Below the pieces are notes generated by a model, which was not told the DNA's origin, ran no database searches, and was given only the letters and a program-made list of their open reading frames with translations. Below are positions 46,253 to 55,871 of a stretch of DNA of 64,000 bases, one piece after another. The stretch is from the NCBI GenBank assembly GCA_002324875.1, contig NTJG01000006.1, positions 1-64,000 of the forward strand, read 5' to 3'. The translations under genes and the position numbers were made by a program. Numbering within the stretch: the first letter of the stretch is position 1; each line of letters opens with the position of its first letter. This DNA comes from Lysobacteraceae bacterium NML93-0793. Lineage in GTDB: Bacteria > Pseudomonadota > Gammaproteobacteria > Xanthomonadales > Xanthomonadaceae.

Positions 46253-48322
46253 ATGGCCACCCGAACGACCGGCACCCGCCGCAAACCCGCGCCCACGCCG
46301 CGGCTGCTCGACGCACGCCCCGACACGGCCGATTTCCGCGACCGCATGTTCGAACCCAACCTGGTCGACGTGCCCAGCGTGATGCCGCTGGCACGCTTCA
46401 CCGCCCTCGGCGTACCCGTGCTCGACCAGGGCGAGGCGGGCGCCTGCACCGCCTACGGCCTCGCCACCGTGGCCCATGCGCTGCTGCGCCGCCGCCGGCC
46501 CGAGCCGGTCACGCAGCGCGTGAGCACGCGCATGCTCTACGACATGGCCCGCCGCTACGACGAGTGGGAGGGCGAGGACTACGAAGGCGCGAGTTGCCGC
46601 GGCGCGATGAAAGGCTGGCACCGCCACGGCGTCTGCGCCGAGGACTGCTGGCCCGGCACGCCCGGCCGCCTCGAGGAGATCCTCACCGAAGAGCGCGCGC
46701 GCGCCGCGCAGGAACATCCGCTCGGCGCCTATTACCGGGTGAACCATCGCGACCTCGTCGCGATGCACGCCGCGTTCGCCGAAGTCGGCGTGCTCTACGC
46801 CTCGGCCGCCGTGCACGAGGGCTGGCTGGCGCCGCCTGCGAGCGGCGTGATCGACTGGGCCGAACAGCCGGTCAGCGGCTACCACGCCTTCGCCATCGTC
46901 GGCTACGACCGCGACGGCTTCTGGCTGCAGAACTCCTGGGGCACGCGCTGGGGCAAGCGTGGCTACGGCTGGGTGAGTTACGACGAATGGCTGCAGCGCG
47001 GCACCGATGTCTGGGCCGCGCGGCTCGCGGTGCCGGTACGCCTGCAACGCGCGCAGGCCACCGCGGCCAGCAATTCGAGCCTCGCCCGGCAATCGAACGG
47101 CTACGCCCAGGCCGATCTGCGCCCGCACGTGATCAGCCTCGGCAACGACGGCCGCCTGCGCGCCAGCGGCCGCTTCGCCACCGGGCAGGACGCGGTGCGC
47201 AACATCGTCCGCGAGGACCTGCCGCGCATCACCCGCACCTGGCCGAAGAAGCGCATCGTGCTCTACGCCCACGGCGGCCTGGTGCCCGAGCAGGCCGCCA
47301 TCCAGCGCGTGGCCGACCTGCGCGAGCTGATGCTGCCGCATCAGGTCTATCCGCTGTGTTTCGTCTGGAAGACCGATCTGTGGAGCACGCTCGGCAACCT
47401 GCTGCGCGATGCCGTGCGCCCGCGCACCGAAGGCCTGCTCGACCGCGCCAAGGACCTGCTGCTCGACCGCATCGACGACACCATCGAACCCTTGGCCCGC
47501 GCGCTCGGCGGCCGCGCGCTGTGGGAGGAGATGAAGGAGAACGCCCGCCTGGCCACCACCGCCGTCGTGCGCACCGGCGACACGCTCACCGAAGCCGGCG
47601 GCGCCGCCCAGGTGGCGCGTCTGCTCGGCGAATGGATGCGCAATGACCCCGCGGTCGAGCTGCACCTCGTGGGCCACAGCGCCGGCGCGGTATTGCTCGC
47701 GCCGCTGGCCCAGCTGCTCACCACACAGGGCGTGGTGCCTGCCGGCCCGGCGGCCGGCATGCAGGGCCTCGGCCTGCCGGTCGCCAGCCTCACCCTGTGG
47801 GCGCCGGCGATGACGATGGCGCTGTTCGAGGACAGCCTTGCCCCGGCGCTCGCCGACGGCCGCATCGGCCAAGGCGCATTGTTCACGCTGAGCGATCGCG
47901 CCGAGCGCGACGACCACTGCGCCCGCATCTACAACAAGTCGCTGCTGTATCTCGTGGCCCACGCCTTCGAGGAGCGCGCGCGCAGCTGGGTGCGCAGCAG
48001 CCATCGCGACGGCACGCCGCTACTGGGCATGGCGCGTTTCATCGAATCCAATAGCGCCATCCGCGATCTGCTGGCCACCGGCCGCCTCGACTGGATCCAG
48101 GCACCGGTGCAGAGCCCGCCGGCAGACCCGGCGGATGGCAGCACTGCGACCAGCCACGGCGCCTTCGACGACGACCCTGCCACGCTGCAGGCCACGCTGG
48201 CCCGCATCACCGGCGCCCGCACCGCGGCCGGGCCGGTGCGCCTCCACCGCTCCGAAGCCGGCCTCGCCGATTGCCGCAGGCAGCTGTGCGAGGCATTGGA
48301 AACGCCGGGTCCGCGTCGCTAG
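46253..48322 (+). CDS. Fusion of papain-like (C1) cysteine peptidase and alpha/beta-hydrolase
   Basis: A 689-residue protein, ATG 46253 behind GGAGG. The N-terminal half is a papain fold: Gln and Cys65 in LDQGEAGACTAYGLATVAHALL (about 56-77), His211 in GYHAFAIVGYD, and Asn227 in LQNSWGTRWGKRGYGW, so the triad is complete. There is no signal peptide or inhibitory propeptide. The C-terminal half (about 320-620) has IVLYAHGG and the nucleophile elbow VGHSAGAVLL (Ser476), typical of lipase-like alpha/beta hydrolases. The two halves are joined by an Ala/Ser linker. It may be an intracellular or specialised-secretion effector that cuts both protein and ester bonds. The biological role is unknown. 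Confidence 0.82.
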   Translation: MATRTTGTRRKPAPTPRLLDARPDTADFRDRMFEPNLVDVPSVMPLARFTALGVPVLDQGEAGACTAYGLATVAHALLRRRRPEPVTQRVSTRMLYDMARRYDEWEGEDYEGASCRGAMKGWHRHGVCAEDCWPGTPGRLEEILTEERARAAQEHPLGAYYRVNHRDLVAMHAAFAEVGVLYASAAVHEGWLAPPASGVIDWAEQPVSGYHAFAIVGYDRDGFWLQNSWGTRWGKRGYGWVSYDEWLQRGTDVWAARLAVPVRLQRAQATAASNSSLARQSNGYAQADLRPHVISLGNDGRLRASGRFATGQDAVRNIVREDLPRITRTWPKKRIVLYAHGGLVPEQAAIQRVADLRELMLPHQVYPLCFVWKTDLWSTLGNLLRDAVRPRTEGLLDRAKDLLLDRIDDTIEPLARALGGRALWEEMKENARLATTAVVRTGDTLTEAGGAAQVARLLGEWMRNDPAVELHLVGHSAGAVLLAPLAQLLTTQGVVPAGPAAGMQGLGLPVASLTLWAPAMTMALFEDSLAPALADGRIGQGALFTLSDRAERDDHCARIYNKSLLYLVAHAFEERARSWVRSSHRDGTPLLGMARFIESNSAIRDLLATGRLDWIQAPVQSPPADPADGSTATSHGAFDDDPATLQATLARITGARTAAGPVRLHRSEAGLADCRRQLCEALETPGPRR

Positions 48323-48395
48323 GGCATCGCTCACGCGCGAGCGCAGGCGTGGGGATTGGCGACACCGGACCCCTTGGTTGCGCGTTCTGCTACGC

Positions 48396-48570
48396 GCAGT
48401 CGCTGTAGCCACCTGCAGGAGCGCGCGCCCGCGATGAGGCTGTCTCGGTACCGCCCTCGCGCGCTCCTACAGGGGCGTGCTTGGGTGCGGGCGACATCGG
48501 GATCCGCGCCGCGCGCGCTGTCGTTCGCAGTCGCTATCGCCACCTGTAGGAGCGTGCTCGCGCGCGAAGG
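48396..48570. repeat. REP-like CTGTAGGAGCG repeats
   Basis: Two direct copies of a 45-base unit (CGCAGTCGCT..CCACCTG.AGGAGCG..CGCGCG) lie at 48396-48440 and 48526-48570. An inverted core (GCGCTCCTACAGGGGCGTGC) lies between them at 48461-48480. This is the common GTAGGAGCG repetitive palindrome of Xanthomonadaceae and Pseudomonadaceae. The 316-base gap 48323-48638 contains no gene. Confidence 0.75.
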
Positions 48571-48638
48571 GGCGTTCTCGTGATCACCATCGCGCACGCC
48601 AGGCCCGCCCCCCGCGACGCCTGCACCCGCGGCCACAC

Positions 48639-48833
48639 TCAGCGCGTCGTCAACGAGGCCTGCAGCGCCGTTGCCAGCGCCGCATCGCCGCTGACCAGAT
48701 CGGCCCAGCGCAGCGCCAGCCCCTTGCGCTTGCCCTTGGGCACCAGCGTCAGCCCGTCGGGGTCGATCGTCAGCGTGTAGGCCTGGTCATCGATCAGGAC
48801 TTCGCGCTTGAGGGGCTTGTCGAGTGGGGTCAT
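48639..48833 (-). CDS. Conserved small hypothetical protein
   Basis: A 64-residue protein from ATG 48833 (MTPLDKPLKREVLIDDQAY). It has a compact alpha/beta pattern: two beta strands (EVLIDDQAYTLTIDPDGLTLVPKGKRKG as REVLIDDQAYTLTID and LTLVPKG), then LALRWADLVSGDAALATALQASL as a helix. The KGKRKG loop is basic. I recognise the layout as a small family in xanthomonad genomes without known function. No signal or membrane segment is visible. It stands alone between two repeat-rich gaps. Confidence 0.6.
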   Translation of the reverse strand: MTPLDKPLKREVLIDDQAYTLTIDPDGLTLVPKGKRKGLALRWADLVSGDAALATALQASLTTR

Positions 48834-49005
48834 GGCACGGGCTCCGAAGCATCGAATGCGCATGTTGCGCGCAACGCTGTCGAAAGGCGGCAGAACGCGC
48901 CGGGCGCCCGGCCTGCGGGACGGGTGCCTGGCCGCGTCGCTCGGCCGCAGAGTGCGCCCGTACTCGCACGCCTGCACCGCATTCCGGGCCGTGTGATGCG
49001 TCGCC

Positions 49006-49281
49006 GTCATCCCCGCGCAAGCGGGGATCCAGCGACGTCCAACCATCAGCACGCGAGGCGCCGGATTCCGACTGCGCGGGAATGACGGCCGAGCGGGCAG
49101 TCCGATGCGCCCTCACGAGGCCGCAGCGTTCGCAGGGCCGTCACCCGGAGCGCGCTTCGTTCGTCCGCGCATCTGTATTCCCCGGGGATGTCGAGCGGGG
49201 GCATGACCGGTCGGGGCGGGACAGCGCGACGTCAAGCCTCAGGCGTGCAAGGCGCTGGATTCCCGCCTGACCGGACATGCG
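49006..49281. repeat. Cluster of REP-like palindromes upstream of icmF
   Basis: Copies of the CATTCCCGCG..GCGGGAATCC family lie at 49006-49032 and 49063-49088 (inverted), with a half-copy at 49255-49272. The gap 48834-49591 has these repeats and the icmF promoter region; no gene or RNA was identified. Confidence 0.7.
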
Positions 49282-49522
49282 TCCGTTGCAAGCCGCGGAA
49301 ACGACGGACGAAGCGAAATCGTTCGGAGCGTCGCTGAAGAATCCGCGGCGTTTGTAACCCGCATCCGGAACGAGCTCCCGACGTTCCGTAGGCGCTCGAC
49401 GCATGCCTGTCCGGTCAGACCGGGACCCGGCGCCGTCCGTCACCGCGCCGCGGCGCAACCGAACACCGGCTACGAGCGGCGAGGGCGTCATCGCGCCCCG
49501 CGTTTTGCCGCACCGCAGCATA

Positions 49523-49560
49523 CTTTCAACTGAAAACGTCAAGGCGCCCACCGCTACAAT
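49523..49560 (+). promoter_or_regulatory. Putative icmF promoter with TTTCA-AC-TGAAA palindrome
   Basis: TACAAT at 49555-49560 is a good -10 box, 32 bases before the ATG. The -35 region falls on the palindrome TTTCAACTGAAA (about 49524-49535), which could be an operator for a fatty-acid or acyl-CoA regulator. A by-eye match only. Confidence 0.45.
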
Positions 49561-49591
49561 CGGCACATCTTTTTCACCGCAGGAGCGCGCC

Positions 49592-52500
49592 ATGAGCACG
49601 CCGGCCAGCCAGATCGATTCCACCGCCACCGCCGCCCGCGCCGACGCCTCGCCGCTGCGCTTCGTCACCGCCGCCAGCCTGTTCGACGGGCACGACGCCG
49701 CCATCAACATCATGCGCCGGCTCATCCAGTCGCAGGGCGCGGAGGTCATCCATCTCGGCCACAACCGCAGCGTCGAGGACGTGGTGCGCGCCGCGCTGCA
49801 GGAAGACGCCGACGGCATCGCGCTGTCCAGCTACCAGGGCGGCCACGTCGAGTACTTCAAGTACATGGTCGACATGCTCAAAGAACGCGGTGCCGGCCAC
49901 ATCCGCGTCTTCGGCGGCGGCGGCGGCACCATCACCCCCGAGGAAATCCGCGAGCTGCAGGCCTACGGCGTCGAGCGCATCTACCACCCCAACGACGGCA
50001 TGAAGATGGGGCTGGTGGAGATGATCGAGGATGTGGTTGCGCGCGCAGCACGCAACCGTGATTCGTCATTGGTGATTGGTGATTCGAACGAGCACCTCAA
50101 CCCGACGATCGACGACGAAATCGGCATCGGTCGCGTGCTCAGCGCCATCGAGGACGGCGTCTATTCCGAATCCGAACTCGCCCTGATGCGCAAAGGCTGG
50201 CAGAAGCCGCGCTCGTCCGAATCCCCAATCCCCAATCCCCAATCCCGCCCGACCACTCCGGTGGTCGGCATCACCGGCACCGGCGGCGCGGGCAAGTCCT
50301 CGGTCACCGACGAACTGCTCAACCGCTTCCTCGCCAGCTTCCCGCAGATGCGCATCGCGGTGATCTCGGTGGACCCCACACGTCGCCGCAGCGGTGGCGC
50401 ACTGCTGGGCGATCGCATCCGCATGAACTCGCTGCGCAGCCATCGCGTCTACATGCGCTCCATGGCCACGCGCCGGCAGAACGTGGCCACCAATGCGGTG
50501 CTCAAGGACTGCATCGGCTTCCTCAAGAGCCTCGCGTTTGATCTGGTGATCGTGGAAACCGCCGGCATCGGCCAGTCGGATTCGGAGATCGTCGATCTGG
50601 TCGATTTCCCCATGTACGTCATGACCAGCGACTACGGCGCGGCCAGCCAGCTCGAGAAGATCGACATGATCGATTACGCCGAGCTCATCGTGCTCAACAA
50701 GTACGACAAGCGCGGCGCCGAGGACGCGCTGCGCGACATCCGCAAGCAGTGGAAGCGCAATCGCGTCGCGTTCCAGACCGCCGACGAAGACGTGCCGGTG
50801 TATCCCACCATCGCCAGCCAGTTCAACGACCCCGGCGTGAGCTGGATGTTCGCCAACCTGTGCCGCCTGCTGCGCGAGAAGATCGGCGCCGGCAGTGCAG
50901 GGCACTGCAGCTTCGAGCCCAATCTCGACACCTCGCTCAAGGAACCCCGCGCCACCGTGCTGATCCCCGGCGCACGCGTGCGCTACCTCGCCGAAATCGC
51001 CGAAGCCGGCCGCCGCATCAACAGCGACATCGAGCGCCAGGCCGAAGCCGCCGACCGCGCCCAGGCCATGTGGCAGGCGCTGCAGGAACTGGGCGACGCC
51101 CAGCTGCCGAAAGCGCTCGACCTCTACAGCGCCGACCATCTGCTTGCCACCTCTCCCCTTGCGGGAGAGGTCGGCGCGCAAAGCGCGCCGGGAGAGGGGG
51201 CAGGGCCTGCCACTGTCGTCGACAGCCCGTCCCCGGCCGTCCCCGCCGAGCCCGTCCAGGCCGGCACCGCGCCCGCCGTCGACCGCTCGCTCCTCACCCT
51301 GCGCCAGCGCTACAACGACGCCATCCAGGCCCTCAGCAGCGAATCGCTCAAGCTCCTGCGCGACTGGCCGCAGCGCCTCAAATCCATCACCGACGAGTTC
51401 ACCGAGTACCAGGTGCGCAACAAGTCGATCAAGGTCGACAACTACCGCGACTCGCTGAGCCACCAGAAGATCCCCAAGATCGCCGCGCCCACCTACAAGA
51501 GCTGGGGCGAGCTGCTGACCTTCCTCGGCAAGGAGAACCTGCCGGGCAGCTATCCCTACACCGGCGGCGTGTACCCGTATCGCCGCACCGGCGAAGATCC
51601 GATCCGCATGTTCGCGGGCGAGGGCACGCCCGAGCGCACCAACCGCCGCTTCCATTACTTGTCCGTCGGCCAGCCGGCCGCGCGCCTGTCCACCGCGTTC
51701 GACAGCGTCACCCTGTACGGCGAAGACCCGGCGCCGCGCCCGGACATCTACGGCAAGATCGGCAACTCGGGCGTCAACATCCCCACGCTCGACGACATGA
51801 AGAAGCTCTATTCCGGCTTCGACCTGTGCGCGCCCACCACCAGCGTCTCGATGACCATCAACGGCCCCGCGCCGATGATCCTGGCGATGTTCATGAACTG
51901 CGCCGTCGACCAGCAGGTGGAGAAATACCTCAAGGCCGACGATGCCCGCTGGGCCGACGCGCAGAAGACCATCGACGCCTTCTTCGAAGGCCGCGAGCGT
52001 CCGCGCTACCACGGTGAGCTGCCGCCCACGAACGACGGCCTCGGCCTCGGCCTGCTGGGCGTCTCCGGCGACCAGCTCGTCGACGCCGAGACCTACGCCC
52101 GCATCAAGGCCGAAACCCTCGCCACCGTGCGCGGCACCGTGCAGGCCGACATCCTCAAGGAGGACCAGGCCCAGAACACCTGCATCTTCAGCACCGAGTT
52201 CGCGCTGCGGATGATGGGCGACATCCAGCAGTACTTCGTGGACCAGAAGGTCCGCAATTTCTACTCGGTTTCCATCTCCGGCTATCACATCGCCGAAGCC
52301 GGCGCGAACCCGATCAGCCAGCTCGCTTTCACCCTGAGCAACGGCTTCACCATCGTCGAGTACTACCTCGCGCGCGGCATGAAAGTGGACGACTTCGCGC
52401 CCAACCTGTCGTTCTTCTTCTCCAACGGCATGGACCCGGAATACACCGTCATCGGCCGCGTCGCCCGCCGCATCTGGGCACGCGCCATGCGCGAGCGCTA

Positions 52501-53302
52501 CGGCGCCAACGAACGCAGCCAGATGATGAAGTACCACATCCAGACCAGCGGCCGCTCCCTGCACGCGCAGGAGATCCAGTTCAACGACATCCGCACTACG
52601 CTGCAGGCGATCTACGCCCTGTTCGACAACTGCAACAGCCTGCACACCAACGCCTACGACGAAGCCATCACCACGCCGACGGAAGAAAGCGTGCGCCGCG
52701 CCGTCGCCATCCAGATGATCATCAACAAGGAAATGGGGCTCAACTTCATCGAGAACCCCTGGCAGGGCAGCTTCGCCGTCGACTACCTCACCGACATCGT
52801 CGAAGAGGCCGTCTACAAGGAGTTCGAAGCCATCAGCGAGCGCGGTGGCGTGCTGGGCGCCATGGACACCATGTACCAGCGCGGCAAGATCCAGGAAGAG
52901 TCCATGTACTACGAGCACAAGAAGCACGACGGCTCGTTGCCGCTGGTGGGGGTGAACATGTTTCTGCCGAAGGAGGGGGGCGGCGAGGTCGCGACCGAGA
53001 TCGAGCTGATCCGCAGTACCGAGGAAGAGAAGGGGCAGCAGATCGCCAACGTCCAGGCGTGGCAGGCGAGCCGGAACCGGCTGGCGCCGGAAGGCGAGAC
53101 CGAACTCGGGCATTCCGCAGGCAGCGAGGAGTCAGACGAGAGCTTCGTCCACGACGGGCATGGGCTGGCGTATCTTCAGCGGACCGCCCGCGAGCGGAAG
53201 AACGTGTTCGCGGCGCTGATGGAGGCGGTCAAGACGCATAGCCTGGGGCAGATCAGCCATGCGTTGTATGACGTGGGTGGGGAATATCGACGGAATATGT
53301 GA
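49592..53302 (+). CDS. icmF: Fused isobutyryl-CoA mutase IcmF (B12 domain - G-protein chaperone - mutase)
   Basis: A 1236-residue adenosylcobalamin enzyme, ATG 49592 with AGGAG upstream. The N-terminal B12 domain has the base-off ligand in [11 protein letters not shown] (His34). The MeaB-like G domain has [15 protein letters not shown] (about 228-242), [18 protein letters not shown] and LNKYDKRG. The C-terminal mutase barrel has Phe674 in [14 protein letters not shown] and Gln861 in DQAQNTCIF, where methylmalonyl-CoA mutase has Tyr and Arg. Phe/Gln predicts isobutyryl/n-butyryl-CoA rather than methylmalonyl-CoA. Three inter-domain stretches (about 156-166, 209-219 and 520-539) are coded by intergenic-type repeats, absent from ordinary IcmF. 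The enzyme links valine and butyrate metabolism. Confidence 0.94.
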   Translation: MSTPASQIDSTATAARADASPLRFVTAASLFDGHDAAINIMRRLIQSQGAEVIHLGHNRSVEDVVRAALQEDADGIALSSYQGGHVEYFKYMVDMLKERGAGHIRVFGGGGGTITPEEIRELQAYGVERIYHPNDGMKMGLVEMIEDVVARAARNRDSSLVIGDSNEHLNPTIDDEIGIGRVLSAIEDGVYSESELALMRKGWQKPRSSESPIPNPQSRPTTPVVGITGTGGAGKSSVTDELLNRFLASFPQMRIAVISVDPTRRRSGGALLGDRIRMNSLRSHRVYMRSMATRRQNVATNAVLKDCIGFLKSLAFDLVIVETAGIGQSDSEIVDLVDFPMYVMTSDYGAASQLEKIDMIDYAELIVLNKYDKRGAEDALRDIRKQWKRNRVAFQTADEDVPVYPTIASQFNDPGVSWMFANLCRLLREKIGAGSAGHCSFEPNLDTSLKEPRATVLIPGARVRYLAEIAEAGRRINSDIERQAEAADRAQAMWQALQELGDAQLPKALDLYSADHLLATSPLAGEVGAQSAPGEGAGPATVVDSPSPAVPAEPVQAGTAPAVDRSLLTLRQRYNDAIQALSSESLKLLRDWPQRLKSITDEFTEYQVRNKSIKVDNYRDSLSHQKIPKIAAPTYKSWGELLTFLGKENLPGSYPYTGGVYPYRRTGEDPIRMFAGEGTPERTNRRFHYLSVGQPAARLSTAFDSVTLYGEDPAPRPDIYGKIGNSGVNIPTLDDMKKLYSGFDLCAPTTSVSMTINGPAPMILAMFMNCAVDQQVEKYLKADDARWADAQKTIDAFFEGRERPRYHGELPPTNDGLGLGLLGVSGDQLVDAETYARIKAETLATVRGTVQADILKEDQAQNTCIFSTEFALRMMGDIQQYFVDQKVRNFYSVSISGYHIAEAGANPISQLAFTLSNGFTIVEYYLARGMKVDDFAPNLSFFFSNGMDPEYTVIGRVARRIWARAMRERYGANERSQMMKYHIQTSGRSLHAQEIQFNDIRTTLQAIYALFDNCNSLHTNAYDEAITTPTEESVRRAVAIQMIINKEMGLNFIENPWQGSFAVDYLTDIVEEAVYKEFEAISERGGVLGAMDTMYQRGKIQEESMYYEHKKHDGSLPLVGVNMFLPKEGGGEVATEIELIRSTEEEKGQQIANVQAWQASRNRLAPEGETELGHSAGSEESDESFVHDGHGLAYLQRTARERKNVFAALMEAVKTHSLGQISHALYDVGGEYRRNM
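50058..50088. repeat. GTGATTG-type repeat inside icmF, read in frame
   Basis: GTGATTCGTCATTGGTGATT and the following bases match the intergenic clusters at 15105-15361. In frame it codes [11 protein letters not shown] in the linker between the B12 and G domains. The Nudix gene ends with the same RDS encoded by this repeat. Confidence 0.8.
50216..50250. repeat. AATCCCC tandem repeat inside icmF, read in frame
   Basis: Four tandem AATCCCC-type units (CGAATCCCCAATCCCCAATC and on) code for [11 protein letters not shown] just before the P-loop of the G domain. Not part of the conserved IcmF sequence. Confidence 0.75.
51148..51207. repeat. CCTCTCCC..GGGAGAGG palindromic repeat inside icmF, read in frame
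   Basis: ACCTCTCCCCTTGCGGGAGA begins a double palindrome that ends in GGGAGAGGGGGCAGGGCC; the centre GGCGCGCAAAGCGCGCC is itself a palindrome. It codes [21 protein letters not shown] between the G domain and the mutase barrel. The same type is usually intergenic in related genomes, to my knowledge. Confidence 0.8.
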
Positions 53303-53368
53303 ATGTTCGATCGGTGACATAGCCATCCAAGCCTCATAGTGCTTGTTGGACCAAATCAAGGAAAGTAA

Positions 53369-55858
53369 ATGGTCGACTTTAGTAAGCTGAATAATGCGGG
53401 ATCGAGCAAGAGTGCGGGATCTCTCATAGAGACATTTGCAAGGCTGGATCGACAAGTTTCGCATGTGGAGCTTAGGCCGTCTCAGATCGAGATATTCAAG
53501 CAAATTGATAACAGCATCGCCAATCGCGATCTTGTCGTTAAGCTAAATACCGGCGGTGGAAAGACCACGACGGGACTTATCTATCTCAAGCATATGATGG
53601 ACAAGTACCGCGAGCCCGCCGTGTTCTTGGTGCCAACCACGCAGCTTGCTGAGCAGGTCGTAGACGAGGGCGCCAAGATAGGCCTTGACGTCCATGTTTG
53701 GGCGGCAAAGGAATCTTATCCGCCCGAGGGTTGTGTTCAATGTGCAGCCGTAATGGTTTGTACCTATGACAAATTCTTCAATGGCAAATCGACCTTCGCC
53801 CGTAAGGATGTTCGGTTGGTGCCGTGTGCACTTGTGCTCGACGATGTCCATTCAGGCATAGAGACTATCAAGAAGAATTTCAGTGCTAATCTCGTCTTGG
53901 ACGCGAGTCGAGAGTTGATTGATCTTCTCAGGGAACCACTGAAGCAGGCGGAGCCGGCAAATTGGACGCGTCTCGAGCTAGGGGATGAGGGGGCTATTCT
54001 CGAGGTGCCGCACTGGATAATTTCAGAGAATATTGACGCAATCCGCGGCGTGCTCGCTAAGTATTCCGGCGATGGTGATCTTCTATTCTCTTGGAGTTAC
54101 CTCAGCCGTTCTCTGGAGATGTGTCGAATCGTGATTGGTCTGCAAGGGGCGGCTATCACTTTAGACCCTCCATTTTCAGATTATTTAGAGCACTATGTGA
54201 AAGTTCGGCATAGGCTGTTTATGTCGGCGTCTTTGCACGACGGTGCACCGCTAATCCGAGAGCTTGGATGCGATGAAGTTTCGGCCGCGAACCCAATACA
54301 GGTTAGTGGTGAAACCGCCGTGGGCGAGCGGATGGTACTCGTACCATCGCTAATAGATCCTGCCTTCTCGCGTGACTCGTTGCTCAGACTTGCGCGTCAC
54401 TTTTCCCAACTTACAAACGTTGTGGTGCTGGTTTCGTCAGATGCTCAGTCCGAGTACTGGGTAAGCGGTGGTGCTGTGAAAGCCGAGAAGGTTTCTTTCT
54501 CGGCAGTAGTTGCAAAGCTTAGAGCGGAGTCGAGAGGTAACTTTGTCGTCTTTGTTAACAGGTATGACGGGATCGATCTTCCTGACGCGGCCTGCCGGAT
54601 CTTGATTATTGACGGACTTCCTTCTGGAGAAGGGATAGTTGACAGACTGGACAACTCAAACTCTGGCGGCCTTCTTGGGATGCGAGGCAAGCTCGCGAAC
54701 AAGATTGAGCAAGGGCTCGGAAGAGCGGTCCGCTCAAGCTCCGACTACTGCGCTGTGATTCTGGCTGGACAGGATCTAGCAAACTTTGTGTCTAGGCGCG
54801 TGGTTCTGGAGAGCTTTTCGTCTGGAACCGTGAAACAAATCGAGATTGGGCGCGAGGTCTCCAAAGCGATCGCGCAAGAAGCTGACAAAGTCACCGGTAT
54901 CGCAAATGCCCTAGGTCAACTCCTCGGTCGTGATCAGGGGTGGCGTGAGTACTACGCCACTCAGATGGCCTCGATCATCGCTCCTCCCGGAATTGCTGAG
55001 GAGGCTGCGACCCGCAGAAACGTAGCGGTGGCTGAGCGGGATGCAACGATAGCTGCACAGGCTCGCGATTATCCCGGCGCTTCAAATAAGCTCAGGCGTG
55101 CAGCTAATCTGCTGGAAAAAGATCGGTACTCACGAGGGGCAATTAAGCAGAGTGCGGCAAAGATAATGTACCTGCACGACAGAGTTGCGGCGATGGACCT
55201 TCAAGGGTCCGCATACGCTGACAATTATAATTTGTCTCGTCCGCCTGTACTTCCTGCGCCATCTCAGCGTCGGATAAGCGACCAAGCTGATTTGCTGGCT
55301 GAGTGGTTCCGTGAGTTTGATGATAAGAATGGCGCGCTTATCGAGCTAGATGCCTTGGCGGCGCGAGTCTCGTACTCCAATGATACGGAGACTGTTGAAG
55401 CGGCAATTTATGATTTGGGTAGGTTCCTAGGGGCTGAGTCTCGTCGGCCCGAGAAAGAAACCGGTAGGGGGCCGGATAATCTTTGGATGTTTGGTGAGCG
55501 TGCTTTCTGTATTGAGATGAAGAGCGAAAAATTCTCAAAACTATGGAAGAGTGACGCTGGTCAGATTGCCGTGAGTTCACGTTGGGTTTCCGACAATTTC
55601 CCTGGTATGGCCGAAATCTTTGATGTTATCGGGAGTGACGTAGTCGAGGCCGATAACGTGGGTGACTTTTCGGATCTGACCAAGGTGATGACCGGTGAAG
55701 TTATATCAGATATGGTTGTTCGCCTTCGCGGCCTAATTGTGGGTTTGATTACTCAAGGCCCTCTTTTTGGCGAAGATCCCGCGAATATACAGCGTCAGTT
55801 GGGACCGCACGGCATCCTCCCGCAACAAATTCACGGGTACCTTAGAGAAATTAAGTAG
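53369..55858 (+). CDS. SF2 helicase fused to a PD-(D/E)xK-type nuclease domain; candidate anti-phage defence gene
   Basis: An 829-residue protein, ATG 53369 behind AAGGAAAG. The helicase core has Walker A NTGGGKT (60-66), Walker B LDDVH (about 156-160), motif III-like MSASL, and motif VI QGLGRAVRSSSDY (about 448-460). A helical middle follows. The C-terminal part (about 640-760) fits a restriction-endonuclease fold: RPEKETGRGPDNLWM (Asp703), FCIEMKSEKFSKLW (Glu716, Lys718) and DAGQIAVSSRW (Gln732), giving D-x12-ExK-x13-Q. It is much AT-richer than all neighbours and uses AGA, ATA, TTA and AAT codons freely, so it was acquired. Position beside a REP transposase and architecture fit a single-gene DNA-degrading defence system; no methylase accompanies it. 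Confidence 0.8.
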   Translation: MVDFSKLNNAGSSKSAGSLIETFARLDRQVSHVELRPSQIEIFKQIDNSIANRDLVVKLNTGGGKTTTGLIYLKHMMDKYREPAVFLVPTTQLAEQVVDEGAKIGLDVHVWAAKESYPPEGCVQCAAVMVCTYDKFFNGKSTFARKDVRLVPCALVLDDVHSGIETIKKNFSANLVLDASRELIDLLREPLKQAEPANWTRLELGDEGAILEVPHWIISENIDAIRGVLAKYSGDGDLLFSWSYLSRSLEMCRIVIGLQGAAITLDPPFSDYLEHYVKVRHRLFMSASLHDGAPLIRELGCDEVSAANPIQVSGETAVGERMVLVPSLIDPAFSRDSLLRLARHFSQLTNVVVLVSSDAQSEYWVSGGAVKAEKVSFSAVVAKLRAESRGNFVVFVNRYDGIDLPDAACRILIIDGLPSGEGIVDRLDNSNSGGLLGMRGKLANKIEQGLGRAVRSSSDYCAVILAGQDLANFVSRRVVLESFSSGTVKQIEIGREVSKAIAQEADKVTGIANALGQLLGRDQGWREYYATQMASIIAPPGIAEEAATRRNVAVAERDATIAAQARDYPGASNKLRRAANLLEKDRYSRGAIKQSAAKIMYLHDRVAAMDLQGSAYADNYNLSRPPVLPAPSQRRISDQADLLAEWFREFDDKNGALIELDALAARVSYSNDTETVEAAIYDLGRFLGAESRRPEKETGRGPDNLWMFGERAFCIEMKSEKFSKLWKSDAGQIAVSSRWVSDNFPGMAEIFDVIGSDVVEADNVGDFSDLTKVMTGEVISDMVVRLRGLIVGLITQGPLFGEDPANIQRQLGPHGILPQQIHGYLREIK

Positions 55859-55871
55859 GTGACTAACGAGT

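Noticed and set aside
50066..53113. 1015-codon minus-strand frame under icmF
   Set aside because: Shadow frame; icmF shows conserved motifs along its whole length.
49592..53302. Plain methylmalonyl-CoA mutase annotation
   Set aside because: The B12-G-domain-mutase order and Phe674/Gln861 in place of Tyr/Arg point to an IcmF-type isobutyryl-CoA mutase.
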